Positions 33,226-44,504 of a stretch of DNA of 64,000 bases are shown one piece after another. The notes below the pieces were generated by a model. The model was not told the origin of the DNA. It searched no databases and was given only the letters and a program-made list of their open reading frames with translations. Numbering within the stretch: position 1 is the stretch's first letter; every line of letters begins with the position of its first letter. Origin of the DNA: Ipomoea triloba (taxonomy: Eukaryota; Streptophyta; Magnoliopsida; Solanales; Convolvulaceae); assembly GCF_003576645.1 (NCBI RefSeq), contig NC_044919.1, positions 26,264,827 through 26,328,826 of the forward strand, given 5' to 3'. A program made the translations under genes and the position numbers.

Positions 33226-34820
33226 AATTTAATGAAAAATATAATACTTTTATATCAAAATGTAAAAAGTATTACATTTTTCTTCAAAAGTATTATACTT
33301 TTCTTTATAAGAACCAAACACATTTTTATTTCTTATTAGTAATACATTTTTTAATATGAATATTACATTTTAATATCGACCCAACCGTCTCGTTTCACAA
33401 ATCTCTCACAAGTTTGGCCCTACATGAATAAAAAGCATATTGTTCCAAGGTATTGACCACAAAATAATTCAATGAAAAGATAATATCATGTACGCATGCA
33501 CATAAATGAAAGTTCGTATTCAAAGGTATTGACCACAAAATAATTCAATGAGATTACGTTTAATTTTCTACAAAATACATCAAAATAGGAAAATAATTAT
33601 AATAAAAATAACTATTAAAAAAAAAAAAAAAACAATGCCATGATAATACTGTAACCTAGCATTTGCTTGACAAAATAAAATTCAGAAAGAATGGAATAAA
33701 GAAGGAAGTTACTTTTTTTTTTTTATTACCATTGACTCTACTATATTGTAATATATGTTTATGTATACTTTCTTGATCTCATAACCTCTCATTGAAAAAG
33801 TCATTACATGTTATTTGAGCACAAGATGCTTTGGCAGAAGGAAGTTATTAATATTTCAATACTTTGACTTAAAAAGAAAGTTTGTGTCAATTAAGAGTGA
33901 TTTGTTGAAAGGGGTAAAGTTATTCCAGCTAAGGGTGGTCGAATTCTTATACCGGGAATAACCAAGGATGTATGCAATTTATTCAATGACTACTTTTGTA
34001 GCCCTTTGTTGTTTGCATGGAATAGGTGCATATTTGAGATTAAAACTTTTCCCTTAAAAATTTATACAAATTTATTAAGTTGTTTAGTGTGCTAACCGTT
34101 GGGACGGAAAATTAGTCTTCTGGTTATCGGCTGGAGAGACACCTTGAAAAGAACCTAAAAAAAGAATAACTTTTCAAAAAAATTAATCGTTGTGTTTAAT
34201 ATACCATCAAACATGTCAATTAATTTAATTTTCTCAACAAATTAAGCACATCCCTAGAATTATGTTTTCACTAATTTAATTAATTGGTGATAGAGTAAAC
34301 CACTACCAAACCACCTCTATGTTGAATATAATAACATAAATACAAAATAAATACCATTGATACTTGCCCAAAATAGACACTTTAATAAGTTAAGCAAACA
34401 AAAAAAATTTATAGTCATAAATTGTATTATCATGCTATAAGGTTGTGTTAAGATTAAACGTTTATCACTAAGTCAAGTTATAACTCATAACAAAGAAGCA
34501 AATTTAATTTATTTTCTTATAGACGGCCATAACATTTTCGAGAAACAATGCACTGGACTTGACCCTTTACGAATCTCAACTCAACAACTTTCTAATCACT
34601 AATTGATGGACTTTCCTTTACTGACTTCCGCCCAAAAGAGTAACAAACAGATTGCATTCACAGAATATTCAAATCCCATTAATGATTCAAATTTCATTCG
34701 AAACCGTAATCATAAACGTGACAACATTGACTTAATTTGGTGCAAGAGGTACTATAAAACCATGCACAATATCCATACAATTCCTCCGCCTTATCTCTTC
34801 AATAATCAAAGAAAAAAAAA
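33226..34820 (+). repeat. BBE array upstream repeat, unit 2 (before gene 2)
   Basis: Begins in a 'GAGACGG' MITE remnant (33232-33416) and then runs co-linearly with unit 1 up to the ATG. It lacks the SINE and GTGTTTGG insertions of unit 1. It has about 110 extra bases at 33711-33840 and a different short stretch at 33925-33990. Confidence 0.8.
34753..34759 (+). promoter_or_regulatory. TATA box of BBE-like gene 2
   Basis: TATAAAA, 68 bases upstream of the ATG; context identical to the pseudogene and gene 3. Confidence 0.7.
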
Positions 34821-36443
34821 ATGAAGAAACCAAATACGCTTTGTTTTCTCTTTGTCTCTTTCGTTTGTCTATCCTCGTACTCGAACCATCAAGCTTTAGC
34901 GTATATCGATGAAGGCCTGAAACAATGCCTGATTCGCAACTCCCAAAACCAAACCGCCAGCATTTTCAACGACATATACACCCCCGACAACTCCTCCTTC
35001 GTGTCCGTTCTCCAGTACCCGATCAAGAACACCCGCTTCAATTCCTCGGACACTCCGAAGCCCTTCTCCGTAATAACACCCAAGGAAGAAGCCGAGGTGC
35101 AAGCGGTGATCCTTTGCGCCGCGGAGTTAAACCTGCGAGTCCGAATTCGCAGCGGCGGCCATGACTACGAAGGACTCTCGTACACTAATCCCAAGAAAGG
35201 TGATCATAGCCCGTTCTTGGTTCTTGATCTGATCAATTTCAACAACGTGGCCGTGGATTCCGTGGAAAAGACGGCGTGGGTCGGATCCGGGGCCACGGTT
35301 GGGGAGCTGTACTATAGGATATCGGAGAAGAGTAAAAGTCTTGGGTTTCCGGCGGGGGTGTGCCATTCCATTGGGGTCGGAGGGCACTTTAGCGGCGGCG
35401 GTTACGGGATGATGCTCAGAAAACACGGCCTCTCGGCGGATCACGTGGTGGACGCGCGTTTGGTTGATGCGAAGGGGAATATTTTGGACCGGAAATCTAT
35501 GGGGGAGGATTTGTTTTGGGCGATCCGAGGAGGGGGAGGGAATACATTCGGGGTGGTTCTTTCATGGAAAGTACAATTAATTGATGTTCCCGAAACCGTA
35601 ACGACTTTCAACATCGTCAGAACTCTGGAACAAAACGCCACCAACATCGTACACAAATGGCAGTCCATCGCCCCAAACCTCCCCCAAGAACTCTTCATCC
35701 GAATAATCGCAATCGGTCAAAAACCCCAAAACACCGTACAAGCCATATTCAACTCCCTGTACCTCGGACCCGCCGATACCCTTCTTAAAATTCTGCAACA
35801 AAGTTTCCCAGAATTAGGAGCCACAAGACAAGACCTGAGAGAGATGAGTTGGATAGAATCCGTCCTTAACATCGACGGCTTCCCCAACGGCACACACCCT
35901 AAAGCTCTCTTGGGCACTATCGTCAACAACGGGAAACCATATTACTTCAAAGGAAAATCCGACTACGTAAAAACCCCAATCCCCGTGGAAGGCCTGGAAG
36001 GGGTTTGGGACTTTCTGAAAGAGAACAACTCGGGCTTGATCATCATGAGCCCCTACGGTGGAATAATGGAGGAGATATCAGAATCGGCGATTCCATTCCC
36101 GCACAGGGCTGGGAATCTGTACAAAATCCAGTACGTTATGAGTTGGAGCGAAGCAGGGAAAAAGGCCTATGAAAGCCACATGAGCTGGATAAGAAGGCTG
36201 TTTCATTACTACACTCCCTTCGTCTCCAAGTCTCCAAGAGAAGCGTATGTGAATTACAGGGATCTTGATATTGGGAGAAATAGTATGGGTAATTTAACCT
36301 ACGGTGCTCAGTCTAAGAATTGGGGGGTCAAGTATTTCAAGAGCAATTTTGAAAGGCTTGTTAGAGTTAAGACACAAGTTGACCCTCAAAACTTCTTTAG
36401 GAATGAGCAAAGCATTCCACCCCGTTCACATATAGTGAACTAG
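34821..36443 (+). CDS. BBE-like FAD-dependent oxidoreductase, gene 2
   Basis: Intronless, 540 residues. A signal peptide covers about residues 1-27 (hydrophobic, ending HQALA). FAD is predicted to be doubly linked through H114 (RSGGHDYEGLSY) and C181 (GVCHSIGVGGHFSGGGYG). The gatekeeper residue at C+3 is I184, where gene 1 has Val; in studied relatives Ile or Leu here restricts O2 access. The ELFIRIIA, LYKIQY and YVNYRDLDIG motifs supply the Arg, Lys/Gln and Tyr of the AtBBE15-type active site. It ends DPQNFFRNEQSIPPRSHIVN. Sequons include N43, N57 and N74. By eye it differs from gene 3 at roughly 60 of 540 positions. The start is fixed by the signal peptide and TATA box. The substrate cannot be read from sequence: monolignol, phenolic glucoside, oligosaccharide or a specialised metabolite are all possible. 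Confidence 0.95.
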   Translation: MKKPNTLCFLFVSFVCLSSYSNHQALAYIDEGLKQCLIRNSQNQTASIFNDIYTPDNSSFVSVLQYPIKNTRFNSSDTPKPFSVITPKEEAEVQAVILCAAELNLRVRIRSGGHDYEGLSYTNPKKGDHSPFLVLDLINFNNVAVDSVEKTAWVGSGATVGELYYRISEKSKSLGFPAGVCHSIGVGGHFSGGGYGMMLRKHGLSADHVVDARLVDAKGNILDRKSMGEDLFWAIRGGGGNTFGVVLSWKVQLIDVPETVTTFNIVRTLEQNATNIVHKWQSIAPNLPQELFIRIIAIGQKPQNTVQAIFNSLYLGPADTLLKILQQSFPELGATRQDLREMSWIESVLNIDGFPNGTHPKALLGTIVNNGKPYYFKGKSDYVKTPIPVEGLEGVWDFLKENNSGLIIMSPYGGIMEEISESAIPFPHRAGNLYKIQYVMSWSEAGKKAYESHMSWIRRLFHYYTPFVSKSPREAYVNYRDLDIGRNSMGNLTYGAQSKNWGVKYFKSNFERLVRVKTQVDPQNFFRNEQSIPPRSHIVN

Positions 36444-36479
36444 TATGATACCCGTACGCACTAAATATTAATCAGATTA

Positions 36480-37063
36480 TTGTTATTTTAGTGTCTGCAT
36501 TACTTCTACAAATTATCTTGCCTTCAATGATGTGTTGTGATAACCAATCTTGTACCGTTGCATAAACCAAGAGAATAGTCTACGGTCCTCAATAACATTA
36601 CTGGTGAACCAACCTTTAACATCAATGAATGACTACAACACCTCTCAGCCATCTTCCATATCCGGCTCATACCAGGTTCACATCCCCTCCTCATATCCAC
36701 ATTACCCAACACTACAACGCCTCTCCCCACCTTTTCATCTAGCATCTAGAAACATCCAACAAGTCCAAAAATATTCTATCCTTAATAAAATTGTGTCGAC
36801 ACCATCAAAGTTTGATATGCGAATTTTGTACTTGAACTGGTCATCTCAATAACCAGAACAAGCGAAAATAATAATGGTTTTAAAGTAAAGAAGACATGAT
36901 TTACGTGGTTCGGCAATGTGCTTACATTCACTAGAATGAAACTATTCTTTTGTTATTACTGATGGTGATTGTGGTGATGCTATAGTAGGAATACAACCAA
37001 TGTATTTATAGACATCTATCACAGTACCATGAGCCCTACCTAGTTTGCTCCACCCATATTAGT
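36480..37063 (-). pseudogene. Helitron helicase scrap next to a copia LTR remnant
   Basis: The minus strand at about 36530-36620 encodes LKVGSPVMLLRTVDYSLGLC followed by NGTRLVITTHH, a Helitron PIF1 helicase block (compare 1770-1855). The adjoining frame (LDEKVGRGVVVLGNVDMRRG) resembles the region after the gag at 27975-28060. About 36845-37063 matches the copia LTR at 28957-29229. A mosaic of dead elements. Confidence 0.55.
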
Positions 37064-37486
37064 ATTACATTTTTTAATATAAATTTTACATTTCAATATT
37101 AACCGACCTAGACACGACCCGCATCATAAATCTCTCACAAGTATGCCCCTAGATGAATAAAAAGCATATTAGTCAAAAGATAATATCACGCATGCACATA
37201 AATGAAAGTTCGTATTCAAAGGCATTGACCACAAAATAATTCAATGAGATTACGTTTTCCACAAAATACTTCAAAATAGGAAAATAATTGTACTAATAAA
37301 AATAAAACTAACTATTAAAAAAAAACACTGCCATGATAATACTGTAACCTAGCATTTGCTTCACAAAATAAAAATAAAAATTCAGAAAGAACGGAATAAA
37401 GAAGGAAGTTATGAATATTGTAATATAATACTTTAACTTAACAATGTTTGTGTCAATTAAGAGTGATTTGTTGAAAGGGGAAAAGT
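37063..37486 (+). repeat. BBE array upstream repeat, unit 3, left part
   Basis: Matches units 1 and 2 from the MITE remnant to GTGATTTGTTGAAAGGGG, then stops at the palindrome complex. The continuation resumes at 41063. Confidence 0.75.
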
Positions 37487-39964
37487 TATTGAATTAATAT
37501 TTGATGCGATGTATAGATGCTATATACCAGCAGCAAATGAGAAGGTGTTACATCATTAAAAAATAAAACAATATTAATTGGTACAAAATATTTAATACTT
37601 GTATTTTATTTTTTTAATTAACAAAATTATACCAACTTTGTTTTCAAAAAAAAATATATCAACTTTCCTAAACATATTAATTACTTAATTAGTATATATC
37701 TAATTTCCTACATATTTTTAATTATTAGATACATTATTAATTGTTCCACATTAGATACAATAATATTATTATTTATCTATTAATAATATAATTAAGTATT
37801 TTACTAAATATAAATTGGATTATATATAGTTATATTATAATCAACTATGTTTAGTAAAATATTTAATTAAAATATTAATAAATATATAATCATAATTAAA
37901 ATCAACTGATAATTATTCTCAAAAAAAAAATCAACTGATAATTAATAAATGACGACTCTGTTTAGCAAAATTCTTAATTATATTATTAGTAAATCAACAA
38001 TCATAATTAAAATTAATTGATAAATGTTAGGTGACAACTATGTTTAGTAAAATATTTAATTATATTAGGAATAAATCAGTGATCATTATTAAAATTGATT
38101 GGTAATTCTATTTAGTAAAATATTTAATTATATTATTAATAAATACATAATCACAATTAAAATCAACTGATAATTAATAAACGACGACTCTATTTAGTAA
38201 AATTTTTAATTATATTATCAATAAATAATTAAAATTAATTGATAAATGTTACGTGAGAGTTTAGTAAAATATTTAATTGTATTATGAATAAATCAATGAT
38301 CATTATTATATTATTAATAAATCCACAATTAAAGATAATAATGGCTTCATGTGTGATTAATATATACTTTTTTGAGTAATATTGACTCTATTATAATGTT
38401 TTGAGTAATATTGACCCTATTATAATGTAGTATCTGACTATCTGTTCATAAATACTTTCTCAACCAAGCCACAGCTATGCCCCTCGACCACAATGCATTT
38501 GGTCAATATAATGTTTTGAGTAATATTGACCCTATTATAATGTAGTATCTGACTATCTGTTCATAAATACTTTCTCAACCAAGCCACAGCTATGCCCCTC
38601 GACCACAATGCATTTGGTCAATATAATGTTTTGAGTAATATTGACCCTATTATAATGTAGTATCTGACTATCTGTTCATAAATACTTTCTCAACCAAGCC
38701 ACAGCTATGCCCCTCGACTACAATGCCTTTGGTCAATATATATTTATTGTTTGGTAACAAATAATAATATAATGTATCTAATTGGCAACAATTAATAATC
38801 TATCTAATAATTAAAAATGTGTAGAAAATTTTATATATATATATATAATAATTAAGTAATAAATATGTTTAGGAAAGTAGATATATTTCGTTAATTAGAA
38901 ATAAAAGAGTTTTCTAATAAAATACAAGTCTTATATATTTTGCAAAAAAAAAAAAAAAAAAAAAAAAAACAAATGCATTGTGGTCGAGGGGCATAGCTGT
39001 GGCTTGGTTGAGAAAGTATTTATGAACAGATAGTCAGATACTACATTATAATAGGGTCAATATTACTCAAACATTATAATAGAGTCAATATTACTCAAAA
39101 AAGTATATATTAATCACACATGAAGCCATTATTATCTTTAATTGTGGATTTATTAATAATATAATAATGATCATTGATTTATTCATAATACAATTAAATA
39201 TTTTACTAAACTCTCACGTAACATTTATCAATTAATTTAATTATTTATTGATAATATAATTAAAAATTTTACTAAATAGAGTCGTCGTTTATTAATTATC
39301 AGTTGATTTTAATTGTGATTATGTATTTATTAATAATATAATTAAATATTTTACTAAATAGAATTACCAATCAATTTTAATAATGATCACTGATTTATTC
39401 CTAATATAATTAAATATTTTACTAAACATAGTTGTCACTAACATTTATCAATTAATTTTAATTATGATTGTTGATTTACTAATAATATAATTAAGAATTT
39501 TGCTAAACAGAGTCGTCATTTATTAATTATCAGTTGATTTTTTTTTTGAGAATAATTATCAGTTGATTTTAATTATGATTATATATTTATTAATATTTTA
39601 ATTAAATATTTTACTAAACATAGTTGATTATAATATAACTATATATATCCAATTTATATTTAGTAAAATACTTAATTATATTATTAATAGATAAATAATA
39701 ATATTATTGTATCTAATGTGGAACAATTAATAATGTATCTAATAATTAAAAATATGTAGGAAATTAGATATATACTAATTAAGTAATTAATATGTTTAGG
39801 AAAGTTGATATATTTTTTTTTGAAAACAAAGTTGGTATAATTTGTTAATTAAAAAATAAAATACAAGTATTAATATTTTGTACAATTAATATTGTTTTAT
39901 TTTTAATGATGTAACACCTTCTCTTCAGCGCTGGTTATAGAATGACGATGCATCAAATATTAAT
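37487..39964. repeat. Large inverted repeat A (arms of about 1 kb)
   Basis: The left arm (37487-38503) and right arm (about 38971-39964) are inverted copies with scattered small differences. They include the start ATTAATATTTGATGC and the mirrored end GCATCAAATATTAAT. The loop holds two further 115-bp units, unique AT-rich DNA and an A run of about 26. No coding sequence. It looks like a foldback-type element, or part of one. Confidence 0.8.
38389..38733 (-). repeat. Three 115-bp tandem units derived from a shortened SINE
   Basis: Units at 38389-38503, 38504-38618 and 38619-38733. Reversed, each reads ATTGTGGTCGAGGGGCATAG (SINE head), then GAACAGATAGTCAGATACTAC and AATAGGGTCAATATT (SINE tail), without the box B part. 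The third unit differs by CTAC for CCAC and by CCTTT for CATTT. A fourth, inverted copy lies at 38971-39085 after the A run. Confidence 0.8.
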
Positions 39965-39965
39965 N
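39965..39965. other. Ambiguous base (N) at palindrome junction
   Basis: The only N in the window. It falls exactly between inverted repeat A and inverted repeat B, where misassembly would be most expected. Confidence 0.95.
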
Positions 39966-41633
39966 TGTTGAGTTGAGATCAGTAAAGGATCAAATCAAGT
40001 ACATTGTTTCTCAAAAATGTGATGACAGTTTATAAGAAAATAAATTAAATTAAGTTGCTTCTTCACTATCAACTATAAGTTGGAGTAGTGATAAGCGTTT
40101 GATTCTAACACAATCTTATATCGTGATAATACAATTCATGACTAGAATTTTATTTTCTTTTAGTTTTTATAACTTATTAAAGTGTCTATTTTGGGAAAAG
40201 TACCAATGGTATTTATTTTGTATTTATGTTATTATTCAACATAGAGGTGGCTGGTTTGGTTAGTGGTTTACTCTCTCACCAATTAATTAAATTACTGAAA
40301 AAGTATTTTTAAGGGTCCGGATGTGCTTAATTTGTTGAGAAAATTAAATAAATTGACATGTTTGATGGTATCTTAAACATAACAATTAAAATTTTAAAAA
40401 AGTTATTTCAAACTTTTGATTTGTAGAATTTTTTTTAAGGAAAAATTTTAAAATATCAAATATGCACCTATTCCATGCAAACAACAAAAGGGCTATAACC
40501 GTTTGGGAAGAAACAAAGGGCTACAGAAGTAGTCCTTGAATAAAATATTTGATGCATCGTCATTCTATACACCGGCGCTGAAGGAGAAGATGTCACATCA
40601 TTAAAAATAATAACAATGGGTCGTCAATATAATGTTTTGAGTAATATTGACCCTATTATAATGTAGTATCTGACTATCTGTTCATAAATACTTTCTCAAC
40701 CAAGCCACAGCTATGCCCCTCGACTACAATGCCTTTGGTCAATATATATTTATTGTTTGGTAACAAATAATAATATAATGTATCTAATTGGCAACAATTA
40801 ATAATCTATCTAATAATTAAAAATGTGTAGAAAATTTTATATATATATATATAATAATTAAGTAATAAATATGTTTAGGAAAGTAGATATATTTCGTTAA
40901 TTAGAAATAAAAGAGTTTTCTAATAAAATACAAGTCTTATATATTTTGCAAAAAAAAAAAAAAAAAAAAAAAAAAACCCCATTGTTATTATTTTTTAATG
41001 ATGTGACATCTTCTCCTTCAGCGCCGGTGTATAGAATGACGATGCATCAAATATTTTATTCAAGGACTACTTCTGTAGCCCTTTGTTTCTTCCCAAACGG
41101 TTATAGCCCTTTTGTTGTTTGCATGGAATAGGTGCATATTTGATATTTTAAAATTTTTCCTTAAAAAAAATTCTACAAATCAAAAGTTTGAAATAACTTT
41201 TTTAAAATTTTAATTGTTATGTTTAAGATACCATCAAACATGTCAATTTATTTAATTTTCTCAACAAATTAAGCACATCCGGACCCTTAAAAATACTTTT
41301 TCAGTAATTTAATTAATTGGTGAGAGAGTAAACCACTAACCAAACCAGCCACCTCTATGTTGAATAATAACATAAATACAAAATAAATACCATTGGTACT
41401 TTTCCCAAAATAGACACTTTAATAAGTTATAAAAACTAAAAGAAAATAAAATTCTAGTCATGAATTGTATTATCACGATATAAGATTGTGTTAGAATCAA
41501 ACGCTTATCACTACTCCAACTTATAGTTGATAGTGAAGAAGCAACTTAATTTAATTTATTTTCTTATAAACTGTCATCACATTTTTGAGAAACAATGTAC
41601 TTGATTTGATCCTTTACTGATCTCAACTCAACA
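39966..41633. repeat. Large inverted repeat B (arms of about 655 bp, near identical)
   Basis: 39966-40620 is the reverse complement of 40978-41633; I found one single-base indel and no substitution on reading through. The right arm is the natural upstream region of BBE-like gene 3, so the left arm is an inverted copy of a gene-flanking sequence. The loop (40624-40974) appears identical to 38618-38968, which is unit 3 and the following loop of inverted repeat A. Confidence 0.85.
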
Positions 41634-41902
41634 ATTCTCTAGTTACTAATTGATGAACTTGATTTTCTGGTCTAGTAATACTCGGTTGCACCCTCACATA
41701 AAAAGAGTGGGTTCCAGCCTCCAACATATTGCGTTCACATAATATTCAAATCCCATTAATGGCTCAAATTTCATTCGAAACCATAATCATAAACGTGACA
41801 ACATTGACTTAATTTGGTGCAAGAGGTACTATAAAACCATGCACGATATTCATACAATTCCTTCGTCTTATCTCTTCTCTTCAATCAAAGAAACAAAAAG
41901 AA
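41634..41902 (+). promoter_or_regulatory. Proximal promoter and leader of BBE-like gene 3
   Basis: Co-linear with the proximal regions of gene 2 and the pseudogene (AACATTGACTTAATTTGGTG, then the TATA region). A short SINE-head-like insertion (41660-41740, CTCGGTTGCACCC ... GTGGGTTCCAGCC) distinguishes it. Confidence 0.6.
41830..41836 (+). promoter_or_regulatory. TATA box of BBE-like gene 3
   Basis: TATAAAA, 73 bases upstream of the ATG, in the same sequence context as gene 2. Confidence 0.7.
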
Positions 41903-43528
41903 ATGAAGAATCAAAATACGCTCTATTTTCTCTTTGTCTCTTTGATTTGTCTATCCTCCTACTCCTCGAACCATCAAGCTTTAGCGTATATCGATGAAGG
42001 CCTGAAACAATGCCTGATTCGCAACTCCCAAAACCAAACCGCCAGCATTTTCAACGACATATACACCCCCGACAACTCCTCCTTCGTGTCCGTCCTACAG
42101 TACCCGATCAAGAACACCCGCTTCAATTCCTCGGACAATCCGAAGCCCTTCTCCGTAATAACACCCAAGGAAGAAGCCGAGGTGCAATCGGTGATCCTTT
42201 GCGCTGTGGAGCTAAACCTGCGGCTCCGAATTCGCAGCGGCGGCCATGACTACGAAGGGCTGTCGTACACGACGCCCGAGAAAGGTGATCAGACCCCGTT
42301 CTTGGTTCTTGATCTCACAAATTTCAATAACGTCTCCGTGGATTCTGCGGAAAAGACGGCGTGGGTCGGATCCGGGGCCACGGTTGGGGACCTGTACTAT
42401 AGGATATCGGAGAAGAGCAAAACTCTTGGGTTTCCGGCGGGCGTGTGCCATTCCATTGGGATCGGAGGGCACTTTAGCGGCGGAGGTTACGGGATGATGC
42501 TCAGAAAACACGGCCTGGCAGCGGATCACGTGGTGGACGCGCGTTTGGTTGATGCGAAGGGGAAGATTTTGGACAGGACATCTATGGGGGAGGATTTGTT
42601 TTGGGCGATCCGAGGAGGAGGAGGGAATACTTTCGGGGTGGTTCTTTCATGGAAAGTAGAATTAATTGATGTTCCCGAAACCGTAACGACTTTCCACATC
42701 GTCAAAACTCCGGAACAAAACGCCACCAACATCGTACACAAATGGCAATCCATCGCCCCAAAGCTCCCCCAAGAACTCTTCATCCGAATCATCGCAATCG
42801 CACAAAAACCCGAAAACACCGTACAAGCCATGTTCAACTCCCTGTACCTCGGACCAGCCGATACCCTTCTCCCAATTCTGCAACAAAGTTTCCCAGAATT
42901 AGGCGCCACAAGACAAGACCTGGGAGAGATGAGTTGGATAGAAGCCCTCACAACCATCGACGGCTTCCCCAAAGGCACAGACCCTAAAGCTCTCACGGGC
43001 ACTATCGTCAACGAGGGGAAACCATTTTACTTCAAAGGAAAATCCGACTACGTAAAAAACCCAATCCCCGTGGAAGGCCTGGAAGGGGTTTGGGACTTTC
43101 TGCGAGAGAGTAACTCAGGCTTGATCATCATGAGCCCCTACGGTGGAAGAATGGAGGAGATTTCAGAATCGGCGATTCCATTCCCGCACAGGGCTGGGAA
43201 TCTGTACAAAATCCAGTACATTATGGATTGGAGCGAAGCAGGGAGGGAGGCCTATGAAAGCCACATGGGCTGGATAAGAAGGCTGTTTCATTACTGCACT
43301 CCTTTCGTCTCCAAGTCTCCAAGAGAAGCGTATGTGAATTACAGGGATCTTGATATTGGGAGAAATAGTATGGGTAATTCAACCTATGGTGCAGAGTCTA
43401 AGAATTGGGGGATCAAGTATTTCAAGAACAATTTTGAAAGGCTTGTTACAGTGAAGACACAAGTTGACCCTCAAAACTTCTTTAGGAATGAGCAAAGCAT
43501 TCCACCCCGTTCACATATACTGAATTAG
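41903..43528 (+). CDS. BBE-like FAD-dependent oxidoreductase, gene 3
   Basis: Intronless, 541 residues, closest relative of gene 2 (one extra Ser at about residue 22). Signal peptide 1-28. Covalent FAD residues H115 (RSGGHDYEGLSY) and C182 (GVCHSIGIGGHFSGGGYG), gatekeeper I185. The Arg, Lys/Gln and Tyr active-site motifs (ELFIRIIA, LYKIQY, YVNYRDLDIG) are intact, and it ends DPQNFFRNEQSIPP with RSHILN. Differences from gene 2 cluster in the substrate-domain stretch ALTTIDGFPKGTDPKALTG, against VLNIDGFPNGTHPKALLG in gene 2, suggesting some divergence in substrate binding. It lies 5.5 kb downstream of gene 2 on the same strand. Regulation may differ because the shared promoter is interrupted by palindromes about 270 bp upstream of the start. 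Confidence 0.95.
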   Translation: MKNQNTLYFLFVSLICLSSYSSNHQALAYIDEGLKQCLIRNSQNQTASIFNDIYTPDNSSFVSVLQYPIKNTRFNSSDNPKPFSVITPKEEAEVQSVILCAVELNLRLRIRSGGHDYEGLSYTTPEKGDQTPFLVLDLTNFNNVSVDSAEKTAWVGSGATVGDLYYRISEKSKTLGFPAGVCHSIGIGGHFSGGGYGMMLRKHGLAADHVVDARLVDAKGKILDRTSMGEDLFWAIRGGGGNTFGVVLSWKVELIDVPETVTTFHIVKTPEQNATNIVHKWQSIAPKLPQELFIRIIAIAQKPENTVQAMFNSLYLGPADTLLPILQQSFPELGATRQDLGEMSWIEALTTIDGFPKGTDPKALTGTIVNEGKPFYFKGKSDYVKNPIPVEGLEGVWDFLRESNSGLIIMSPYGGRMEEISESAIPFPHRAGNLYKIQYIMDWSEAGREAYESHMGWIRRLFHYCTPFVSKSPREAYVNYRDLDIGRNSMGNSTYGAESKNWGIKYFKNNFERLVTVKTQVDPQNFFRNEQSIPPRSHILN

Positions 43529-43569
43529 TAAATCCACTCTTTTTTTTTTTTGGTGATGATTAGTAAATC

Positions 43570-44225
43570 TACTCAGGCTCTATGGCAGAGCTTATTTAGG
43601 AGCTTATAGCTTATTTTAAGCTACTAATAAGGTATAAGCTCTGTTTGGTAATGTTTTTAAAATAAGCTAGTAGCTTGAAATAAGAGCTTATTTTTGAACG
43701 GTAGCGTTTCAAAATAAGCTAGTAGATTCCTAACTTTTTTTTCCATCTTTTAACCTTATTATTTAAAAAAAAAATGACATCATTTGTCCTTCACAATTAA
43801 AACCGTTTTGACTTTTTCTTTTCAATATGTTTGGTTGTAATTTCAATTTGACATGTGTTTGAACATTGATTTTTTGTATGAACTAATATTATGAAGTATA
43901 AACATTTTGTTTTACTTTATATGTTTTCAAATATATACTCTTACTTTATATTTTATTAATATATATTGATTTCACTATTATATATTAATATATAAAAAAA
44001 CCTATTTAAATTTAAAACTATTTAAATTGTATGAAAATGCCATTTTTAGTCTTTTTACATTTATCAGCTAATCAAAAAGCTAACTTTATCAAATAAACAC
44101 TTTTAAGCATAACAGCTAGCTTAACATCTCTTCAGATTTCAGCTTCGAGCTTATAACTTTTCAGTTTTCAGCTACTTTTTAGCTTTCACCTATCTTTTCA
44201 GCTAGATTTGCCAAACATTGCCTCT
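43570..44225. mobile_element. hAT-like MITE with AGCTTAT subterminal repeats
   Basis: Many AGCTTAT, TAAGCTAGTAG and CAGCTA words occur at both ends, with CTGTTTGGTAATG on the left and TTTGCCAAACATTGCC on the right in inverted relation. The AT-rich core is non-coding. Confidence 0.55.
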
Positions 44226-44334
44226 ATCTAAGCATTTCACTGTATCTGATCGATTTAGTAATAAATAAAGTGTAATAAATTGATGATGATTTAGTAATAA
44301 ATTGTTATTATTAAATTATTAAAATGATTCCTTA

Positions 44335-44450
44335 ATATCCAAGGTTGCAAAATACGCTAGGTGCAAGTTGGCGCCAGAGGCCCGCCTAGCGCCTATGCCT
44401 CCTAGGCGGAATACAAAAAAATAATAATAATAATAAATAAAAGAGGTAAA
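44335..44450. mobile_element. 'CGCCTAGG' element fragment, copy 2
   Basis: GGTTGCAAAATACGCTAGG, GCCCGCCTAGCGCC and CTCCTAGGCGG match the termini of the copy at 61875-62275. Confidence 0.5.
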
Positions 44451-44504
44451 TATTTTGCGTGTGTGAATCGTATTCTATTAGCATACAATACAAATGGTGA
44501 AACA

